From the NCBI RefSeq assembly GCF_000327065.1, contig NC_019936.1:2559001-2623000 (forward strand): a stretch of 64,000 bases of DNA, written 5' to 3'. The stretch's first letter is position 1, and every line of letters begins with the position of its first letter. Positions 1-6,948 of the stretch are shown in pieces. A program made the translations under genes and the position numbers. This DNA comes from Stutzerimonas stutzeri RCH2 (GTDB taxonomy: Bacteria; Pseudomonadota; Gammaproteobacteria; Pseudomonadales; Pseudomonadaceae). The notes beneath the pieces were generated by a model. That model worked only from the letters and a program-made list of their open reading frames with translations. It was not told the origin of the DNA and did not search any database.

Positions 1-36
1 TATTGATGACCGGTCGCCAAGCAACCGGAGCCGATC

Positions 37-795
37 GTGATCCCAGCCTCTTTGCTTTCATCCATGCGCTCAGCGCGCCATGTCGTGGTATTCACCGGCG
101 CCGGCGTTTCCGCCGAGAGCGGCATCCCGACCTTCCGCGACGCGTTGACCGGCTTGTGGGAGCGTTTCGACGCCAGCGAGCTGGCCACGGCTGACGCCTT
201 TCGCCGCGACCCAGCGCTAGTCTGGGGCTGGTACGAGTGGCGGCGCATGCGTGTACTGCAGGCGCAACCGAACCCGGCTCACCTGGCCATCGCCGAGCTG
301 GCGCGCCACGTCCCGCAGCTGACACTGATCACGCAGAACGTCGATGACCTGCACGAACGTGCCGGCAGCCAGGCCGTCATCCACCTGCACGGCAGCCTGC
401 ACCGACCGCGCTGTTTCGCCTGCGCCCGCGAGCCTGCCGAGCCGCTCCCCGCGCCGGACGAACCGGAAGACGGGCGTCGCCTCGAACCGCCGCGCTGCAG
501 TCACTGTGGCGGACGGCTGCGGCCCGGCGTGGTGTGGTTCGGTGAAAGCCTGCCGGTCGCCGCACTGAATGCCGCGTTTCAGGCGGCTGGCGAATGCGAT
601 CTGCTGCTGTCCGTCGGCACCTCTGGGGTGGTCTATCCCGCGGCCGAGGTGCCGCACCGGGCGCGTGACGCCGGAGCCACCGTGGTGCACGTCAACCCAC
701 AGGGCGAGCCGACTGCCGGCAACCGCGAGTACCTGATCGCCCTGCCCGCCGGCGAGGCACTGCCCGAATTGCTCCGAGCGGCGTTTGGCGCCTGA
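37..795 (+). CDS. cobB: NAD-dependent protein deacylase, class III sirtuin (CobB-like)
   Basis: This 252-residue Sir2 enzyme would remove acyl groups from lysines using NAD+, in the cytoplasm. The NAD-binding motif GAGVSAESGIPTFR is near the N-terminus, followed by QNVDDLH and the catalytic histidine in LHGS (about residue 118). Two Cys pairs (about 126/129 and 154/157) would bind structural zinc. The Y-x-x-R motif in YEWRR (Y66, R69) is the class III signature that accommodates succinyl/malonyl lysine in E. coli CobB, so desuccinylase activity is likely; that part is family knowledge. The start is GTG with a weak GGAG upstream. It is a single gene, separated from the nitrite cluster by about 450 bp. 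Confidence 0.9.
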   Translation: MIPASLLSSMRSARHVVVFTGAGVSAESGIPTFRDALTGLWERFDASELATADAFRRDPALVWGWYEWRRMRVLQAQPNPAHLAIAELARHVPQLTLITQNVDDLHERAGSQAVIHLHGSLHRPRCFACAREPAEPLPAPDEPEDGRRLEPPRCSHCGGRLRPGVVWFGESLPVAALNAAFQAAGECDLLLSVGTSGVVYPAAEVPHRARDAGATVVHVNPQGEPTAGNREYLIALPAGEALPELLRAAFGA

Positions 796-1001
796 CGCCG
801 AGACAATCTGCTCCCTGCCTCGGGGACCTGATCGCCCCAAAGCGGGGAGCGCGATTGCATCGCCGCACTGTTCTGGTTCAAGTCTGCCGCGCTCAGGTCG
901 CAGTGACGGACGCTGATTCGCTCAGCATCCCGGCAACCAACACCGCGTAACGCCGCGCAATCGCGCGACTTACAGCCGCAAGTCCACGCTAACGGACAAG
1001 C

Positions 1002-1017
1002 TGGCATACAACCTGCA
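1002..1017 (+). promoter_or_regulatory. sigma54 (-24/-12) promoter of the nirBD transcript
   Basis: The sequence TGGCATACAACCTGCA matches TGGCAC-N5-TTGCA, with GG and GC exactly 12 bp apart. This predicts a transcript start near 1028, just before the leader hairpins. RpoN/NtrC control of nitrate and nitrite assimilation is well known in this group. No clear NtrC dyad was found upstream (796-1001). Confidence 0.75.
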
Positions 1018-1059
1018 ATCACCCTGGCAACACCTGCCGCCTCGCGGCAGGACGTCCCA

Positions 1060-1123
1060 GACGGTCAGCGGCGACCGTCAAGCCAAGCGGCGCGGGACCG
1101 GGTGTAGCAGGCAACGAGGCCTG
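1060..1123 (+). promoter_or_regulatory. Two-hexaloop ANTAR (NasT-type) RNA element in the nirB leader
   Basis: Two stem-loops with six-base loops lie in the leader. Hairpin 1 (1060-1079) has a perfect 7-bp stem and loop AGCGGC. Hairpin 2 (1108-1123) has a perfect 5-bp stem and loop AACGAG. Both loops have A at position 1 and G at position 4, the signature of RNAs bound by ANTAR-domain antiterminators such as NasR and NasT. The linker is 28 nt, longer than usual. A further perfect 8-bp hairpin (1033-1051, loop CTC) precedes them. NasT itself is not in the window. Confidence 0.75.
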
Positions 1124-1156
1124 ACCGACCACCCCACACACCACTAATTACCAGGC

Positions 1157-1196
1157 AAAGGCGCCTGGAGCTGATACCAGCTCCAGGCGCCTTTTT
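1157..1196 (+). terminator. Leader attenuator terminator upstream of nirB
   Basis: A perfect 17-bp stem (1157-1173 paired with 1178-1194) with a 4-nt loop runs into a T tract at 1192-1196. It sits after the promoter and the two hexaloops but 46 nt before the nirB start. It would therefore stop transcription inside the leader unless an antiterminator acts, as in the Klebsiella nasF leader. Confidence 0.85.
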
Positions 1197-1242
1197 GCGT
1201 TTTGCCGGCCCAGTGCCGCAGCAGCTCGACTGAGGAAAGGCC

Positions 1243-3801
1243 ATGAGTTCTACCGTCACTCCGCTCACGCTCGAAAAACTGGTCATCGTCGGCAACGGCA
1301 TGGTCGGTCATCACTGCATCGAACAGCTGATCGAGCGCGGCGCCCTCACCCGCTACGAGCTGCATGTGTTCGGCGAGGAGCGCCAGCGCGCCTATGACCG
1401 CGTGCACCTGTCCGAATACTTCGGCGGTCGCGATGCCGAGTCGTTGGCCATGTGCGAGGCCGACTACTACGCCAGCCACGGCGTCTACACCCATTTGGGC
1501 GTGCAGGTGCTGGGCATCGACCGCGAGCGCAAGGAGGTCATCACCAGCGCCGGCCGCCAGCCCTACGACCAACTGATTCTTGCCACCGGTTCCTACCCCT
1601 TCGTGCCGCCAATAACCGGTGCCGAAGGCAGTGCGCGCCTGGTCTACCGCACCCTTGATGATCTCGACGCCATCCGCGCCGCCGCGACCAATGCCCGTCG
1701 CGGTGTCGTGGTCGGCGGCGGTCTGCTCGGGCTGGAAGCAGCCAACGCGCTGAAGTCGCTCGGCCTGGAAGCCCATGTCGTCGAATTCGCCCCGCGCCTC
1801 ATGCCGGTGCAGCTGGACGGCGAAGGCGGCGCGGCATTGAAGGCGCGCATCGAGTCGCTCGGCGTTGGCGTGCACCTGTCGCGCGCCACCCAGGAGATCG
1901 TTGCCGGCGAGGACTACGCCTGGCGGATGAACTTCACCGACGGCGAATTCCTCGAAACCGACCTGATCGTGTTCTCCGCCGGCATCCGCCCGCAGGACGC
2001 CCTCGGCCGTGTCGCGGAGCTGGAGATTGCCCAGCGCGGCGGCATCGTCATCGACAGCGAATGCCGCACCTCGGACCCGGCAATCTTCGCCATCGGCGAA
2101 TGCGCCAGCTGGAACGGCAGCGTGTTCGGCCTGGTCGCGCCTGGCTACAGCATGGCCCGCAGCGTCGCCGCGCAGCTGGCCGAGGAACCGCACGAGCCCT
2201 TCTACGGCGCCGACATGTCGACCAAGCTCAAGCTGCTCGGCGTCGACGTCGGTTCCATCGGCGATGCCCACGGCGCTACACCCGGCTCGCGCAGTTACCG
2301 TTTCATCGACGAGGCCAGTGCCAGCTACCGTCGACTGGTGGTATCCGCCGATGGCAAGACTGTGCTCGGCGCGGTGCTGGTGGGTGACAACAGCTACTAC
2401 GACACCCTGCTGCAGTACGCACAGAACGGCATCAAGCTGCCGGCCGACCCGTCCGGGCTGATCCTGCCGCAGACCGAGGGCGCTCCGACCCTTGGCCCGG
2501 ACGCCCTGCCAGCCAGCGCGACCATCTGCTCCTGCCACAACGTCAGCAAAGGCGCGGTGTGCTGCCAGGTCGATGCCGGCGTCACCGATCTCGGCGAACT
2601 CAAGGCGGCAACCAAGGCGGCCACCGGCTGCGGCGGCTGCAATGCCCTGCTCAAGCTGGTGTTCGATGCCGAACTGGCCGCGCGTGGCGTGGCGGTGGAC
2701 AAGAGCCTCTGCGAGCACTTCGCCTACACCCGCCAGGAGCTCTACGGCATCGTCCGCGTCGAGGGCATCCGGAGCTTCGCCGAGCTGCTGGCCAAGCACG
2801 GCCGCGGCCATTTTGGCTGCGACATCTGCAAGCCGACGGTGGGTTCGATCCTCGCCTCCTGCTGGAACCAGCCGATCACCGATCCGGCGCTGATTCCGCT
2901 GCAGGACACCAACGACACCTTCATGGCCAACATGCAGAAGAACGGCACCTACTCGGTGGTGCCGCGCATCCCGGGCGGCGAGATCACCCCCGAAGGGCTG
3001 ATCGCCATCGGCCAGGTGGCGAAGAAATACGACCTCTACACCAAGATCACCGGCGGCCAGCGCATCGACCTGTTTGGCGCCCAGCTGCACGAACTGCCGG
3101 ACATCTGGGGCGAGCTGATCGCCGCCGGCTTCGAGACCGGCCACGCCTACGGCAAGAGCCTGCGCACGGTGAAGTCCTGCGTCGGCAGCACCTGGTGTCG
3201 CTACGGCGTGCAGGACAGCGTCGGCATGGCGCTGCGCCTGGAGGATCGCTACAAGGGCCTGCGCGCGCCGCACAAGATCAAGTTCGCCGTGTCCGGTTGC
3301 ACCCGCGAATGCGCCGAGGCACAGAGCAAGGACATCGGCGTGATCGCCACCGACAAGGGCTGGAACCTCTACGTCTGCGGTAACGGCGGCATGCGCCCGC
3401 GGCATGCCGAACTGTTCGCCACCGACCTCGACGATGAAGCGCTGATCCGCACCATCGACCGCGTACTGATGTTCTACATGCGTACCGCGGACAAGCTGCA
3501 GCGTACCTCGGTCTGGCGCGAAAGCCTGGAAGGTGGCCTGGACTATCTGAAGGCCGTGGTCCTCGACGACAGCCTGGGCCTTGCTGCCGAACTGGAAAGC
3601 CAGATGCAGCACGTCGTCGACAGCTATGAATGCGAATGGGCCAACGCCATCAACGACCCGGAGAAGCTCAAGCGCTTCCGCACCTTCGTCAATGATCGGC
3701 GCGGCGATCCCGATATCCACTTCGTCAAGGAACGCGGCCAGCGTCGGCCGGTGCGCGCCAGCGAACTTCACCTGATTCCCCTCACCCAGGAGGTGCTCTG
3801 A
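1243..3801 (+). CDS. nirB: NAD(P)H-dependent assimilatory nitrite reductase, large subunit
   Basis: This 852-residue subunit reduces nitrite to ammonium in the cytoplasm with electrons from NAD(P)H. Domains in order: an FAD/NAD pyridine-nucleotide oxidoreductase (about 10-300; dinucleotide motifs VIVGNGMVG and VVGGGLLG), a reductase C-domain, a BFD-type [2Fe-2S] module starting at CSCHNVSKG (about 429) and ending in CGGC, a second BFD-like stretch (GCDICKPTV), and the sulfite/nitrite reductase core. Siroheme/[4Fe-4S] ligands are visible as C-x5-C (SCVGSTWCRYG) and C-x3-C (SGCTRECAEA). The length is normal for NirB. The start has GAGGAAAGG just upstream, and the stop overlaps the nirD start (TGATG), which indicates translational coupling. 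Confidence 0.97.
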   Translation: MSSTVTPLTLEKLVIVGNGMVGHHCIEQLIERGALTRYELHVFGEERQRAYDRVHLSEYFGGRDAESLAMCEADYYASHGVYTHLGVQVLGIDRERKEVITSAGRQPYDQLILATGSYPFVPPITGAEGSARLVYRTLDDLDAIRAAATNARRGVVVGGGLLGLEAANALKSLGLEAHVVEFAPRLMPVQLDGEGGAALKARIESLGVGVHLSRATQEIVAGEDYAWRMNFTDGEFLETDLIVFSAGIRPQDALGRVAELEIAQRGGIVIDSECRTSDPAIFAIGECASWNGSVFGLVAPGYSMARSVAAQLAEEPHEPFYGADMSTKLKLLGVDVGSIGDAHGATPGSRSYRFIDEASASYRRLVVSADGKTVLGAVLVGDNSYYDTLLQYAQNGIKLPADPSGLILPQTEGAPTLGPDALPASATICSCHNVSKGAVCCQVDAGVTDLGELKAATKAATGCGGCNALLKLVFDAELAARGVAVDKSLCEHFAYTRQELYGIVRVEGIRSFAELLAKHGRGHFGCDICKPTVGSILASCWNQPITDPALIPLQDTNDTFMANMQKNGTYSVVPRIPGGEITPEGLIAIGQVAKKYDLYTKITGGQRIDLFGAQLHELPDIWGELIAAGFETGHAYGKSLRTVKSCVGSTWCRYGVQDSVGMALRLEDRYKGLRAPHKIKFAVSGCTRECAEAQSKDIGVIATDKGWNLYVCGNGGMRPRHAELFATDLDDEALIRTIDRVLMFYMRTADKLQRTSVWRESLEGGLDYLKAVVLDDSLGLAAELESQMQHVVDSYECEWANAINDPEKLKRFRTFVNDRRGDPDIHFVKERGQRRPVRASELHLIPLTQEVL

Positions 3802-4184
3802 TGAGCCAGTCCAACGTCGTTCGTCTCGACTCCCGTTCCACCGCACCAGCGGTCTGGCAGGCGCTGTGCAGCCGGAATGATCTGGTCGCCAACTCCGGTG
3901 TAGTCGCCTGGCACGAAGGCGCTCAGGTGGCGCTGTTCCACCTGCCCGACAACGCCGAAGGCGAGCAGCTGTTCGCCATCGACAACCGCGACCCCAAGTC
4001 CGGCGCCAACGTGATCGGCCGCGGCATCGTCGGCAACATCAAGGGTGAACTGGTGATCGCCTCACCGCTGTACAAGCAGCATTTCCGCCTCGCCGATGGC
4101 AGCTGCATGGAATACCCCGAACAAAGCCTGCGCGTCTGGCCGGTGCGCCTGGAGGGTGACGTGGTGCAAATCGCCGTCGGCTGA
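3801..4184 (+). CDS. nirD: Nitrite reductase small subunit, Rieske-fold
   Basis: This 127-residue partner of NirB has the Rieske-like fold of the NirD family. Like other bacterial NirD proteins it lacks the Cys/His pairs needed for a [2Fe-2S] cluster, so it is structural or regulatory rather than a redox carrier. Recognisable segments are the LFAIDNRDP block, the SPLYKQHF segment that replaces the usual cluster loop, and a C-terminal YPVRLE-like strand (WPVRLEGDVVQI). It overlaps the nirB stop by one base, so the two subunits are probably made together. Confidence 0.95.
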   Translation: MSQSNVVRLDSRSTAPAVWQALCSRNDLVANSGVVAWHEGAQVALFHLPDNAEGEQLFAIDNRDPKSGANVIGRGIVGNIKGELVIASPLYKQHFRLADGSCMEYPEQSLRVWPVRLEGDVVQIAVG

Positions 4185-4232
4185 TTGCCGCCCATCACTC
4201 ACGCGGCTCCCTGCTGTCAAACCGTACCGATC

Positions 4233-4256
4233 CGTGGGAGCGGCCTTGGCCGCGAA
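4233..4256 (+). repeat. Pseudomonas-type REP element
   Basis: The sequence begins GTGGGAGCGGCCTTGGCCGC and folds into a 6-bp hairpin (GCGGCC-TT-GGCCGC). This core is a very common intergenic REP in Pseudomonas. It lies alone in the 167-bp nirD-nirC gap. Confidence 0.7.
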
Positions 4257-4351
4257 CATGAACTCGATTCGCCAGCAAATCACATCGTTCAGCCAGTGCT
4301 CCACGACCGCCGTCGGGGCCTGGCCCCTTACTGCCATTCAGAGAGACTGAC

Positions 4352-5164
4352 ATGTCCTACATCATCCCCTCCGAGTTCGTCACCAAGATGGTGGACGCCG
4401 GCGAATCGAAGATCTTCATGTCCACCCGCGACACGCTGATCCGCGCCTTCATGGCTGGCGCCATTCTTTCCCTCGCCGCGGTGTTCGCGGTGGCCGTGAC
4501 CGTGCAGACCGGCTCGCCGCTGGTCGGCGCGATGCTGTTCCCGGTGGGTTTCATCATGCTTTACCTGATGGGTTTCGACCTGCTCACCGGGGTATTCATG
4601 CTCACCCCGCTGGCCCTGCTCGACCGCCGTCCTGGCGTGACCGTGAATGGCATTCTGCGCAACTGGGGTTGGGTGTTTCTCGGCAACTTCGCCGGTGCGC
4701 TGGTGGTCGCCTTCATGATGGCCTTCGTCTTCACCATGGGCTTTTCCACCGAGCCGGGGCCGATCGGCGAGAAGATCTCGCACATCGGCGAGTCACGCAC
4801 CCTGGGCTACGCCGAGTTCGGTGCGGCTGGCTGGGCGACCATTTTCCTGCGCGGCATGCTGTGCAACTGGATGGTCTCGATGGGCGTGGTCGGCGCGATG
4901 ATCTCCACCTCGGTCAGCGGCAAGGTGATCGCCATGTGGATGCCGATCATGCTGTTCTTCTTCATGGGCTTCGAGCATTCGGTGGTGAACATGTTTCTGT
5001 TCCCCTCGGCGATGATCATGGGCGGCGACTTCTCGGTGATGGACTACATGGTCTGGAACGAGATCCCCACCGCACTGGGCAACCTGGTCGGCGGCCTGGC
5101 CTTCACCGGCCTGACGCTCTACACCACCCACGTGCGCACCGCCCCCAAGCGCGCCGTCTACTGA
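4352..5164 (+). CDS. nirC: Formate/nitrite transporter family channel (NirC-type)
   Basis: This 270-residue protein of the FNT family has six predicted membrane helices and most likely brings nitrite across the inner membrane for NirBD. Evidence: an N-terminal amphipathic segment, repeated Gly/Ala-rich helices, and the conserved FNT segments MLCNWMVSMG and GFEHSVVNM, the latter with the central-pore histidine. Position directly after nirBD favours nitrite over formate, but FocA-like specificity cannot be excluded from sequence. It is 167 bp from nirD, with a REP between, and is followed by an intrinsic terminator. The symbol rests on context. Confidence 0.88.
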   Translation: MSYIIPSEFVTKMVDAGESKIFMSTRDTLIRAFMAGAILSLAAVFAVAVTVQTGSPLVGAMLFPVGFIMLYLMGFDLLTGVFMLTPLALLDRRPGVTVNGILRNWGWVFLGNFAGALVVAFMMAFVFTMGFSTEPGPIGEKISHIGESRTLGYAEFGAAGWATIFLRGMLCNWMVSMGVVGAMISTSVSGKVIAMWMPIMLFFFMGFEHSVVNMFLFPSAMIMGGDFSVMDYMVWNEIPTALGNLVGGLAFTGLTLYTTHVRTAPKRAVY

Positions 5165-5179
5165 CCCTGGAGTGAACGA

Positions 5180-5211
5180 GGGCCCCGGTTCGCATGCGCG
5201 CCGGGGCTTTT
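5180..5211 (+). terminator. Intrinsic terminator after nirC
   Basis: A GC-rich stem (5182-5188 GCCCCGG with 5201-5207 CCGGGGC) is followed by TTTT. It lies between nirC and the kinase gene and swallows the ATG at 5194, which argues for the later start at 5218. The kinase gene may be expressed by read-through or by its own promoter. Confidence 0.65.
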
Positions 5212-5217
5212 GCGCAG

Positions 5218-6945
5218 ATGAAGATACCCAGCCAACTCGCAATTTCCCTCGGCCAGCATTCGGACCGCGGGTGCAAGCCGGCCAACCAGGACTTTCACGG
5301 CGCCTGCGTGCCCACTGACGCTCAGCTCGCCAGCAAGGGCATCGCCATCGCGCTGGCCGATGGCATCAGCAGCAGTGAGGTCAGCCATGTCGCCAGCGAA
5401 ACCGCGGTGGCGAGCTTTCTTTCCGACTACTTCTGCACCTCCGACGCCTGGTCGGTGAAGCAGTCGGCGCAGCGGGTGCTGGTGGCGATCAATTCCTGGC
5501 TGCATGCGCAGACCCGCCACAGCCCGCACCGCTATGACCGCGACCGAGGCTATGTCTGCACCTTCAGCGCGCTGGTGCTCAAGTCGGCCAGCGCGCACCT
5601 GTTCCACGTCGGCGATGCGCGCATCTATCGACTGCGCGACGGCGACCTCGAACAGCTGACCGAGGATCACCGTGTGCGCGTGTCGGCGGACACCAGCTAC
5701 CTCGGCCGCGCGCTCGGCATCGACCGGCACCTGGAGATCGACTACCGCACTCTGCCGCTGGCGGTCGGCGATCTGTTCCTGCTCGCCACCGATGGCGTCT
5801 ACGAGCACATCGGCGCGCGGGAGGTGGCGCAGCTCGTTGCCGAGCATGGCGACGACCTCGACCTGGCGGCGCGACGGATCGTCGAGCGGGCATTGGCCAA
5901 CGGTAGCGACGACAACCTCACCGCACAGCTGGTGCGCATCGACAGCCTGCCGGAGCAGGCCGTCGACGATGTGCAGCGGCAGCTCGGTGAGCTGGTGCTG
6001 CCGCCGCTGCTGGAGCCGCGCATGCAGTTCGACGGCTATCGCATCGTCCGTGAGCTGCACGTCAGCAGCCGCAGCCATGTGCACCTGGCCGTCGACGAAG
6101 CCAGCGGCGCCACCGTGGTGTTGAAGACGCCCTCGCTCGATCTGCGGGGCGACGCGGCCTATCTGGAGCGCTTTTTGCTGGAAGAGTGGATCGCCCGGCG
6201 CCTCGACAATCCTCACGTGGTCAAGGCCTGCCCGCCGCCGCGGCAGCGCCGCTACCTGTACACCGTGAGCGAGTTCATCGACGGCCAGACGCTGACGCAG
6301 TGGATGCTCGACCATCCACAGCCGGACCTGGAAACCGTGCGCGGCATCGTCGAGCAAATCGCCCGCGGCCTGCGCGCCTTCCACCGCCTGGAGATGCTGC
6401 ATCAGGACTTGCGCCCGCAGAACCTGATGATCGACGCCACCGGCACGCTGAAGATCATCGACTTCGGCTCGACCCGCGTTGCCGGGCTGGCCGAACGCAA
6501 CGCACCGGGCACGCAGGACAACCTGCTCGGCACCGCCGCCTATACCGCGCCGGAATACTTCCTCGGCGAGGCCGGCACGCCGCGTTCGGATCAGTATTCG
6601 CTGGCGGTGATCGCCTATCAATTGCTCAGCGGTCGCTTGCCCTACGGCGCCGACGTCGCCAGGGCTCGCACCACTGCAGCGCAAAAACGCCTGTGCTATC
6701 AGCCGCTGCGCCATGCACAGCGCGATATCCCGGCATGGATCGACGAAGTGCTGGGCAAGGCGCTGCATCCCGATCCGTCCCGGCGCTATGCCGAGCTGTC
6801 GGAGTTCGTCTTCGAGCTGCGCCAGCCCAATCCGGCGTTTCTCAACCGCGCCCGCCCACCGCTGCTGGAGCGCAACCCGCTGCTGTTCTGGAAAGGCCTG
6901 TCACTGCTGCTGGCGGTGACAGTCGTCTTGTTGCTGTTGCGCTGA
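5218..6945 (+). CDS. PP2C phosphatase-Ser/Thr kinase fusion, membrane-anchored
   Basis: This 575-residue bifunctional signalling protein has an N-terminal PP2C-type phosphatase (about 1-240; motifs ANQDFHG, ALADGISSSE, GDARIYRL, LLATDGVY, GSDDNL) and a Hanks-type kinase (about 265-520; VVLKTP lysine, HQDLRPQNL catalytic loop, DFG in IIDFGSTR, TAPEY). A single C-terminal membrane helix (GLSLLLAVTVVLLLL) leaves both domains in the cytoplasm. Genes of this type accompany nitrate/nitrite assimilation in Pseudomonas (PA1782 is a relative); the target is unknown. The catalytic loop has HQD in place of HRD. ATG 5218 was chosen because the earlier ATG lies in a terminator stem-loop. Confidence 0.85.
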   Translation: MKIPSQLAISLGQHSDRGCKPANQDFHGACVPTDAQLASKGIAIALADGISSSEVSHVASETAVASFLSDYFCTSDAWSVKQSAQRVLVAINSWLHAQTRHSPHRYDRDRGYVCTFSALVLKSASAHLFHVGDARIYRLRDGDLEQLTEDHRVRVSADTSYLGRALGIDRHLEIDYRTLPLAVGDLFLLATDGVYEHIGAREVAQLVAEHGDDLDLAARRIVERALANGSDDNLTAQLVRIDSLPEQAVDDVQRQLGELVLPPLLEPRMQFDGYRIVRELHVSSRSHVHLAVDEASGATVVLKTPSLDLRGDAAYLERFLLEEWIARRLDNPHVVKACPPPRQRRYLYTVSEFIDGQTLTQWMLDHPQPDLETVRGIVEQIARGLRAFHRLEMLHQDLRPQNLMIDATGTLKIIDFGSTRVAGLAERNAPGTQDNLLGTAAYTAPEYFLGEAGTPRSDQYSLAVIAYQLLSGRLPYGADVARARTTAAQKRLCYQPLRHAQRDIPAWIDEVLGKALHPDPSRRYAELSEFVFELRQPNPAFLNRARPPLLERNPLLFWKGLSLLLAVTVVLLLLR

Positions 6946-6948
6946 GCC

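Noticed and set aside
865..880. NtrC-like dyad GCAC...TGGTTC upstream of the nirB promoter
   Set aside because: Half-site spacing is one base off and the second half is poor. I could not call it an NtrC site.
1144..3846. 900-residue open frame antisense to nirB
   Set aside because: It has no ribosome-binding site, no recognisable domain and is explained by high-GC codon bias opposite a real gene. The sense strand has complete NirB motifs.
5194..5217. Earlier start for the PP2C-kinase
   Set aside because: It lies in the stem-loop of an intrinsic terminator and has no ribosome-binding site.
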